Shown: in pieces, positions 57,918 through 64,000 of the stretch | Numbering within the stretch: position 1 is the stretch's first letter | Layout of the letters: each line of letters opens with the position of its first letter | NCBI GenBank assembly: GCA_001305055.1 | Contig: BBZX01000002.1 | Span: forward strand, 310,001 to 374,000 | Direction: 5' to 3' | DNA: 64,000 bases | From: Clostridia bacterium UC5.1-1C12 | GTDB lineage: Bacteria; Bacillota_I; Bacilli_A; Erysipelotrichales; Erysipelotrichaceae | The notes under the pieces: model-generated | What the model was told of the DNA's origin: nothing | Database searches by the model: none | The model's input: the letters and a program-made list of their open reading frames with translations, nothing else | Translations under genes and position numbers: made by a program

Positions 57918-57974
57918 AAGCTGATACGCATAAGGGAAAAACGATTTGACCGTGTATGTAAGTCAGCTTTTTTT
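57918..57974 (+). terminator. Hairpin with T run, end of an unassigned transcript
   Basis: AAGCTGA (57918-57924) and TCAGCTT (57963-57969) pair, with extra pairing inside (TACGCA against TGTATG-like), followed by seven T. No gene ends just upstream. With the inverted repeat TAGTCCT/AGGACTA upstream (about 57820-57862), it may close a small RNA. Confidence 0.45.
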
Positions 57975-57989
57975 GATTTAAAAAGCATC

Positions 57990-58044
57990 TTAAGAAAATC
58001 ATAAGAAACTATTAAGGGAGTATGAAAGAATTCTGCTGTAAAAT
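57990..58044 (+). promoter_or_regulatory. 11-bp direct repeats and -10 ahead of the C39-VanRS-like operon
   Basis: TTAAGA (57990), ATAAGA (58001) and TTAAGG (58012) recur every 11 bp, the spacing used by OmpR/VanR-type response regulators. TAAAAT (58039-58044) is the likely -10, which puts the last repeat over the -35. The operon encodes such a regulator, so autoregulation is likely. Confidence 0.6.
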
Positions 58045-58080
58045 AAGGTTAACTATTCATATGAACCAGGAGGACTTCAT

Positions 58081-58913
58081 ATGAAAAGAAGAGTAAAATT
58101 AAGCAGAGCCGCCCTATTAGCTGTCTTAATGATCTGTTTGTTCCAGATAAGTGAGACGGTCATAGGCTTGCTGATACAACCGGAAATAAACGACAATATG
58201 AAAGAACAAATCGCAGAACTGCCTTTTGATTATCAGAAAATATTCGATTCACTGCTTACTGAAACTAATGATCCGCGCTTGGCCGAAATGATAACGATGT
58301 ATCAGAGCTATCCCATGAAATATCTCGAATTGCTTGCGAGTAATTTGGATACATTTGATTTTGTTTATAACTATCCTACGCATTTCAATACAATATCACT
58401 CAGTTTGGATGAAGCAGAGCTGACAAACGGCATTCCGGTTCTTTTTCAATGGGATGAGCGTTGGGGATATTCATTTTACGGTGAAGATATTCTTGCTTTG
58501 ACTGGCTGCGGGCCGACCGTCTTATCAATGGTTCTGAGCTATTTATGTCAGGATCTCTCCATTACGCCCGCATCTGTTGCGGATTATGCTCAAAACAACG
58601 GTTATTATATCAACGGACAAGGTACACTATGGTCGCTGTTTGAAGACTATGCCAATCTTCATGGTATAACCTGCGAATATCTGCTGATTAATGAGAAAGT
58701 TATTATGGAGAATCTCCAGGCCGGAATCCCGCTGATCGTCAGCATGCTTCCCGGTGATTTTACCAAGACCGGACACTTTATTGTCTTATGCGGAGTCAAT
58801 GATGACTCAACGATACGAGTACATGACCCTAACAGTAAAACCCGGACGGAACAGCAGTGGATATAGATACATTATTGCCTCAGATTGCAGCCGGATGGCT
58901 GTTTCACGGATAG
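58081..58913 (+). CDS. C39-like cysteine peptidase, membrane-anchored, frameshifted at 3' end
   Basis: About 277 residues. An N-terminal membrane helix (~10-30), a linker of ~100 residues, then a papain-like C39_2 domain: Cys in LTGCGPTVLSMVLSYL, His in TGHFIVLCGV, Asp/Asn in RVHDPNSK. One G missing near 58860 causes a premature stop; restored, QQWDIDTLLPQIAAGWLFHG ends at 58911-58913. It heads an operon with a VanRS-like system. It is probably an extracytoplasmic protease; substrate unknown. Confidence 0.75.
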
Positions 58914-58922
58914 GAGAACGAT

Positions 58923-59616
58923 ATGAAGACTGAAATCGTAGTTGTCGATGATGAAAAAGAAATTGCTGAACTTGTAGGATTATATTTGAAAAATGAAAAT
59001 TATGAGGTTCATGTGTTTATTGATGCGAAAGAGGCACTTGCATACATTGAGGAACATTCTGCTGATCTAGCGATCCTTGATGTTATGATGCCTGAAATGG
59101 ATGGCATAGAGCTATGCATGAGAATTAGGAAAAGACATAAATTTCCGATTATTATGCTTACCGCAAAAGACAGTGAAATTGATAAGATCAATGGTTTAAT
59201 GATCGGTGCTGATGATTATATTACGAAACCATTTACCCCGCTTGAGGTTGTTGCCCGTGTAAAAGCACAGCTTCGCCGTTATCATGATTATGGAGAGAAT
59301 ATAAAAAGAAAAAGCATTCATCAGCATTGATGGTCTGTTTTTGGATCTTAAACGTCATACATGTACGTTGAATGAAAAGCCATTAAAACTGACACCGAAA
59401 GAATATGCATTGCTTCAGATACTATGTGAACATCAAGGACAGGTCATCAGTGCTGAACAGCTGTTTGAAGCTGTATGGAAAGAAGATTATCTTATCAACA
59501 GCAATAATACAGTCATGGTACATATCCGCCATCTGCGTGAGAAAATGAAGGATACTAAAGAACGGCCGAAGTACATTAAAACCGTTTGGGGAGTAGGTTA
59601 TAAAATTGGCAAATAA
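58923..59616 (+). CDS. VanR-like response regulator (OmpR family), frameshifted
   Basis: About 231 residues. Receiver domain: VVDDEKEIAELVGLYLKNENY, phospho-Asp in LAILDVMMPEMDG, TAKDSEIDKINGLMIGADDY and the Lys in ITKPF. One A missing near 59310 splits off the winged-helix domain (KLTPKEYALLQILCE; NNTVMVHIRHLREKMKD; PKYIKTVWGVGYKI). The phrasing is close to VanR of vancomycin-resistance systems, but no van ligase genes are present. It overlaps the sensor kinase gene by 11 bases. Confidence 0.85.
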
Positions 59617-60684
59617 AAAAATAATTAAAATAACCTTATTGCTTTTAGTTTTAGGCATCATTATTGCGGTTACCTACGACTATTTTTGGAATGGTAAGCT
59701 AGTCCTTTGGTTTTACGATAATTTTATGGTTTTTTATGAAAACGGTGCAATTGAGCCCAATTGGCTGAAATTAAAATCTGTTCTTATTTCTATTTTCCTT
59801 TTTGTTTAATCCTGCCTTATTTTTATCATTTGTACTCTATGGCAAATATACAGCCGGTAAGCAGCGCGCAGAATTCCAAAAAGTTATGCTGCAAATCATT
59901 CATGGCACAGAAACAGTTTCATTGAATTATCCCGAGTATTCAGTTATGAATTCAGAACTGCTGAAGCTGAAACTTGAAAATGAGCATCAAAAAGAACTGA
60001 AACGAAAAAGAAGCCGCCCGCAAAAACGATTTAATTACTTATCTGGCTCATGATTTAAAAACACCGTTAGCCTCTGTTATCGGTTATCTCAGTTTTCTTG
60101 ATGAAGCAGGGACACTTCCCGAAGATCAGAAGGCAAAATTTACTGGCATAGCGTTAGATAAAGCCTATCGTTTGGAATCCTTGATTGACCAATTCTTTGA
60201 GATAACCAGATTCAATCTTCAGACAATCATTATAAATAAAGAAAAAGCTGATCTGCAGCTGATGCTTCGGCAGTTAGCTGATGAATTTTATCCGCTTGCT
60301 CAGGCACAGCATAAAACAATCAGCATCGACATCCATGATAGGGTTAGTATTTATATTGATCCTGATAAATTCGGCCGCGTGCTGAATAATATATTAAAAA
60401 ATGCTTTAGCTTACAGTTATGAGAATACGGCGATCCACATCTCAGAATACATAAAAGATAACTTATTATTCATTAAAATCAGCAATCAGGGAGATCCGAT
60501 TCCTTCGCATAAACTGGATATGATTTTTGAAAAATTCTATCGTCTGGATAATTCACGCTCCAGCTTGGGGGGAGCCGGTCTTGGTTTGGCAATAGCTAAA
60601 GCGATCATGGAAGCACATCATGGTACAATATGTGCAGCCAGCGATGAAAATGCAACGATATTTACCCTTACACTGCCTTTATAA
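59606..60684 (+). CDS. VanS-like sensor histidine kinase, two frameshifts
   Basis: About 360 residues. Two membrane helices (~8-28 and ~60-85) flank a short extracellular loop. The H-box is TYLAHDLKTPLASVIGYLSF, followed by EFFEITRFN-type sequence (DQFFEITRFNLQTI), the N-box NILKNALAYS and the G-box GGAGLGLAIAKAIMEAHHG. Breaks near 59800 and 60005 each lack one base. TTG start at 59606, overlapping the regulator's stop. It would sense a cell-wall or membrane signal and control the operon through the VanR-like partner. Confidence 0.8.
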
Positions 60685-60698
60685 TTCTATAAGTATTG

Positions 60699-60727
60699 GC
60701 ATTGATTCATATTTAAACGCCATACTA
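60699..60727 (+). promoter_or_regulatory. Sigma-G-like promoter of the Ku gene
   Basis: CATACTA at 60721-60727 fits the forespore sigma-G -10 (CATnhTA). GCATT at 60699-60703 is close to its -35 (GHATR), with 17 bp between. No good sigma-A promoter was seen. In B. subtilis ku-ligD is sigma-G controlled. Confidence 0.4.
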
Positions 60728-60743
60728 GCGATGAGGTGATCAT

Positions 60744-61549
60744 ATGGCAGCAGCACATAAAGGGGCTGTTTCTTTCGGACTTGTACATATTCCGATTCAG
60801 ATGTATCGTACAACACAGGATAATGATATTTCCTTCAATCAACTATGCAAGGACACCCACGAAAGGGTCAGGTATAAAAAATATTGTCCTAATTGTGAAA
60901 AGGAATTGAAAAGTACAGATATCATCAAGGGTTATCAATATGAAAAAGATAAATACGTCATTATGAGTGAGGAAGAAATCAATGAATTGAAAGCTGAGAA
61001 GGACAGGACAATCAACATTCTGCACTTCACCAAGCTTGAGGATGTGGATGATATTTTCTATGAAAAAACTATTATGCAATCCCCGAGAAGCATGCGGAAA
61101 AGGCATATGAGTTATTGTATGAAGCGATGCGTAAATTAGGTGTGGTAGCAATAGCAAAAACGGTAATCGGTACAAAAGAGACGTTGCTTGCACTATGTCC
61201 CGAGGATGATGGGCTGCTGGTAAAAACTTTATTTTATCAGGAGGAAATAGCGCCTCTGCCTAAGGATATTCTGCATCCTAAGATTAATAAGGCAGAGCTT
61301 GATATGGCTGAAAAACTTATCAAATCAATGACCAGCTCTTATGAACCTGACCAATACCATGATGAATTTCAGGAAAAGCTGAAAGCTGCCATTGAAGCAA
61401 AAATCAATGGTAAACAAGTAATTCAATCATCCAAGAGCAAGCAGGATCATGAAACACCGGTTGACTTGATGGAAGCACTTCAGCAATCCATTGCAGCCAT
61501 GGCACCTAAGCGTAAGGTCACGGCGAAAAGAAAGAGTGCGCCTCATTAA
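60744..61549 (+). CDS. ku: Ku protein (non-homologous end joining), frameshifted
   Basis: About 269 residues of the bacterial Ku family, which binds DNA ends as a ring dimer. Begins MAAAHKGAVSFGLVHIPIQMYRTT, with CKDTHERVRYKKYCPNC and KGYQYEKDKYVIMSEEE typical of the core. One A missing near 61066 breaks it; restored, EKNYYAIPEKHAEKAYELLYEAM. The lysine-rich C-terminal tail (PKRKVTAKRKSAPH) is the usual DNA/ligase-recruiting extension. Its TAA overlaps the ligase ATG by one base, so the two are co-translated. Confidence 0.9.
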
Positions 61550-62481
61550 TGAACCCTTATGCTGAACATGGCATCAAGCCAATGCTGATCGGTAAGGAGC
61601 AGCCGATTTTTGATGATCCAGATTTTATTTATGAATTAAAGCTGGATGGTGTACGCTGTATTGCATATATTGAAAAGGGCAGGGTTGAACTGCGTAATAA
61701 ACGTAATTTAAAGCTGAATGATAAGTTTCCTGAATTATCGCTGATAGGTCAGCAGGTAAAGCATCCATGTATTCTTGACGGCGAGCTTTACATTTATAAA
61801 GATGAACGAACTGATTTCTTTGAAATACAAAAGCGGACATTAACTTCTGACCGTTTCAAAATACAGCTGGCATCAAAAAGGCTGCCGGCTACCTTTACTG
61901 CTTTTGACGTACTTTATGACCGCGGTCAGTGCGTAATGAAAAAGCCATTGACGGAGCGTAAAAAGATACTATCGAAGCTGATCGATGAAACAGCGAGAAT
62001 CAATACCTCACGATTTATCGAAGAGCAGGGTACAGCTTTATATGAATTAACTTGTCAGAAGCAGCTGGAAGGGGTCGTAGCTAAACGTAAGCAAAGTATC
62101 TATGCAGAGGATAAAAGAACACAAGATTGGATCAAGTGTAAAAACCTGCTTGATGATGATTATGTGATCTGCGGTTATATACCAAAAGAAAAAGGAATTG
62201 TATCTTTAATACTTGCACAGTATGAACAAGGCCAGCTTAGCTATTGCGGACATGTTACCATGGGAGTATCTTTAAACTATCTTTATGAACATTCAAGTCA
62301 ATCACATCAATGTCCCTTTGATCCTAAGCCGAAAGGAAATGATGAGGCAGTATGGATCAAGCCTTTCCTTGTAGGTACAGTTAAATTTATGGAATATACG
62401 GAAAACGGTGGATTGCGTCAGCCGGTATTCAAGGGATTCCGTGAGGATAAGAAACCTGAGGAATGTCAGAAGAAAGGATAA
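61549..62481 (+). CDS. ATP-dependent DNA ligase of NHEJ (LigD ligase-domain type)
   Basis: 310 residues: an adenylation domain with the catalytic Lys in ELKLDGVR (residue ~30) and further ligase motifs (LDGELYI; FTAFDVLYDRG; EGVVAKRKQSIY; DWIKCKN), then an OB-fold domain. Unlike LigD of mycobacteria, it has no polymerase or phosphoesterase domain, so it is a stand-alone ligase. It seals ends held by the upstream Ku. Intact. Confidence 0.9.
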   Translation: MNPYAEHGIKPMLIGKEQPIFDDPDFIYELKLDGVRCIAYIEKGRVELRNKRNLKLNDKFPELSLIGQQVKHPCILDGELYIYKDERTDFFEIQKRTLTSDRFKIQLASKRLPATFTAFDVLYDRGQCVMKKPLTERKKILSKLIDETARINTSRFIEEQGTALYELTCQKQLEGVVAKRKQSIYAEDKRTQDWIKCKNLLDDDYVICGYIPKEKGIVSLILAQYEQGQLSYCGHVTMGVSLNYLYEHSSQSHQCPFDPKPKGNDEAVWIKPFLVGTVKFMEYTENGGLRQPVFKGFREDKKPEECQKKG

Positions 62482-62583
62482 AAGCAGGCTTATACTCTAT
62501 GTATAGATTTCAGCTTTGATAGTCTGTTGAAAGAAGTGAACGATTAAGGATATCTGAATTAGAATGTCATCATCAAAAGTATT

Positions 62584-62613
62584 AAGCCGGCTCTAAAAGG
62601 AGAAGGCTTTTTT
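62584..62613 (+). terminator. Terminator of the ku-ligase operon
   Basis: AAGCC/GGCTT with an inner CTC/GAG pairing and seven T. It lies about 100 bases after the ligase stop. Confidence 0.6.
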
Positions 62614-62715
62614 GTATCGTATGATTTCCTTTTTTAATTAATTATTAAAAACCATACCCAACATTTAAGAGAGTCACTCTTCTCTTGACTGTTCAGTATG
62701 GCTTGTGATGCATAT

Positions 62716-64000
62716 CTATTTAATCAATCCTAGCTTTTTGGCTTTCAGCACGGCATCCATTGAATTATTTACCTCCAATTTTTTGTAGGCCAGCGACGTA
62801 TGCGATTTAATGGTAGGTATACTGAGTTTCGTGATTTCTGAAATTTCTGCATTCTTATACCCTTGAGCAAGCAGCTCCAGCATCAGTGTCTGCTGCTTGG
62901 ACAGCTTGATTTGCTTGTTCGTTTTTTTGCCTATATCCGCCATGTATCCCTTGTGGCTGATGCCAAAGCTATGCGCTGCCAGCATTACCTCATTGATATA
63001 TGCTCGGCGAAGCGAACCGGTGTACTCATTGCTGCCTGCTTTATTAAGAATCCGTTTCAGAATCGGTACGACCGATTTACCTTCATTGGCAGCGATCCGT
63101 ATGAAGCCATAGGGCTGCAGAACTTCCAATGCTTCGATAAGCTCGGCTTCTGCTTCTTGTTTGCGGTTTTGTTCCCAATACAGAACAGCCAGCATGACGC
63201 CTGCTTCGCATCGATCCAGCGGGCGATTTAAGTTTTTTCCAAAATCTTTGAGCAGAAGCAGATAGTGCATGGCATTTTTCATATCACCCAGTGCCGCATA
63301 GGCACGGGCAGTGATAAAATGCTGAAAAGAACGGAAGAATTCGATATGATCGATATCAGTGACATAATACTTTGCCAGCCATTCCTGAGCTGCGCTTTTA
63401 TCACCGTCAAACAGCTTCCACAAAGTATGGTAGGCTGTCAGGTTCGGCAAGAAATATTGTGCCGAACTATTAACAAATACAGACAGCTCCTCTATAACTT
63501 TAGCGGCTTCACTGTACCGTCCCATCTGCCAGAGAATGCTGTGCTGCAAAATCAAGACGCAGATACGTCCATCCGGCTTATTATCCTCTGTAATCAGATT
63601 GCAGACATGATTATTTTGCTGGTAGGCTGTCTCCAGCTGGTTGCGCTCATAGGCAAAAGAGGCCATGATACCCGGACGCAGATACACCCATTCCGCACCA
63701 AGCAGCGGTGCAAAAGTGCCGTCGATCTTGTCAAGTATCGATGGATCAAGGGCAATTTCTGAATAGTCACGGTTACTTCGGTGCATATATGGAAGATTGT
63801 GGGTAAAGGACGCAATATTTGTAGCAAGACCCGACTGGGTATAACTTTTCAGTACCTTACCGAACAGATAGAAAAGCTTAACCTGTGTTTTCAGTGATTT
63901 CCGGTAGTCCACGTGAAAGGCCAGCATCGCAAATTCCACAAATTCATTGCCCGCTTTAGCAATTCGCGGCAGGTTCAGAAGGATGGCATCCATATGCTTT
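62716..64000 (-). CDS. LuxR-family (MalT-like) regulator, 5' end outside window
   Basis: The C-terminal ~427 residues of a large transcriptional regulator. The frame stays open to the window edge; the ATG at 63993 is internal. Most of it is TPR-like helical repeats (for example YAALGDMKNAMHYLLLLKDFG and EQNRKQEAEAELIEALEVLQ in outline). The last ~65 residues form a LuxR HTH (LSKQQTLMLELLAQGYKNAEI, IPTIKSHTSLAYKKLEV). MalT-type proteins carry an N-terminal ATPase that would be upstream. Its target genes cannot be read here. Confidence 0.83.
   Translation of the reverse strand, partial: KHMDAILLNLPRIAKAGNEFVEFAMLAFHVDYRKSLKTQVKLFYLFGKVLKSYTQSGLATNIASFTHNLPYMHRSNRDYSEIALDPSILDKIDGTFAPLLGAEWVYLRPGIMASFAYERNQLETAYQQNNHVCNLITEDNKPDGRICVLILQHSILWQMGRYSEAAKVIEELSVFVNSSAQYFLPNLTAYHTLWKLFDGDKSAAQEWLAKYYVTDIDHIEFFRSFQHFITARAYAALGDMKNAMHYLLLLKDFGKNLNRPLDRCEAGVMLAVLYWEQNRKQEAEAELIEALEVLQPYGFIRIAANEGKSVVPILKRILNKAGSNEYTGSLRRAYINEVMLAAHSFGISHKGYMADIGKKTNKQIKLSKQQTLMLELLAQGYKNAEISEITKLSIPTIKSHTSLAYKKLEVNNSMDAVLKAKKLGLIK

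Noticed and set aside
1..64000. CRISPR arrays, rRNA genes and intact insertion sequences
   Set aside because: No regularly spaced repeats, rRNA-like sequence or transposase gene were seen.

Overview
The window looks like chromosome of a Gram-positive anaerobe, most likely a gut Firmicute of the Erysipelotrichia type. The evidence is moderate-to-low GC, strong AGGAGG ribosome binding sites, TTGACA/TATAAT promoters, a T-box leader, ascorbate-type PTS operons, NfnAB, a VanRS-like two-component system, and no respiratory chain genes. The assignment is inferred from gene content and not proven. A dominant technical feature is that about 40 reading-frame breaks interrupt genes that otherwise read well. 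Nearly all that can be resolved are a single missing base in a short homopolymer, with active-site motifs intact on both sides. I annotate these as single frameshifted genes and regard most breaks as probable sequencing or assembly errors.

Layout. 1-613: end of an amidohydrolase gene. 897-9914: a large Mrp/Mbh-type cation/proton antiporter operon in the order E-F-G-(MbhD)-(MbhE+B)-C-D, followed by three more antiporter-like subunits and no redox module. 10.1-10.2 kb: a promoter-terminator pair with no ORF (candidate sRNA). 10628-11935: DUF4143 ATPase. 12.1-16.2 kb: PadR - DUF1700 - DUF4097 - S41 peptidase-like - DUF4097 lipoprotein operon, an envelope-linked cluster. 16.4-18.3 kb: coiled-coil protein and TtcA-like PP-loop enzyme. 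18.3-20.5 kb: LexA/UmuD-like repressor divergent from a Y-family DNA polymerase. 20.5-24.7 kb (minus strand): T-box-controlled polar amino acid ABC transporter with an aminotransferase and a VOC protein.

24.9-28.0 kb: cyclic-di-GMP genes (degenerate GGDEF-EAL, and CHASE-GGDEF). 28.4-34.1 kb: DUF362 ferredoxin, PHP phosphatase, a membrane protein, cardiolipin synthase and patatin. 34.2-36.7 kb (minus strand): MarR/FMN-binding/flavodoxin operon and UppP. 37.0-38.2 kb: HtrA behind a helically phased repeat array.

39.1-49.7 kb is the most interesting block: two paralogous cassettes of ascorbate-type PTS (EIIC, EIIB, and EIIA only in the first), a cytoplasmic Cys-type sulfatase, and a SorC-family regulator. 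They flank an AraC-type regulator with a large extra domain, and each has a similar operator at the same distance from its promoter. They most likely import and desulfate sulfated sugars, such as glycosaminoglycan or mucin fragments.

49.8-51.5 kb: island with a terpene-cyclase-like gene and an oriT-like relic. 51.6-57.8 kb: radical SAM protein, YgjP metallopeptidase, NfnAB, XRE regulator, secreted transglutaminase and tRNA-Leu(UAG). 58.0-60.7 kb: C39-like peptidase and VanRS-like two-component system behind 11-bp repeats. 60.7-62.5 kb: Ku and an ATP-dependent ligase (NHEJ) with a sigma-G-like promoter. 62.7 kb to the end: LuxR/MalT-type regulator, cut by the window edge.
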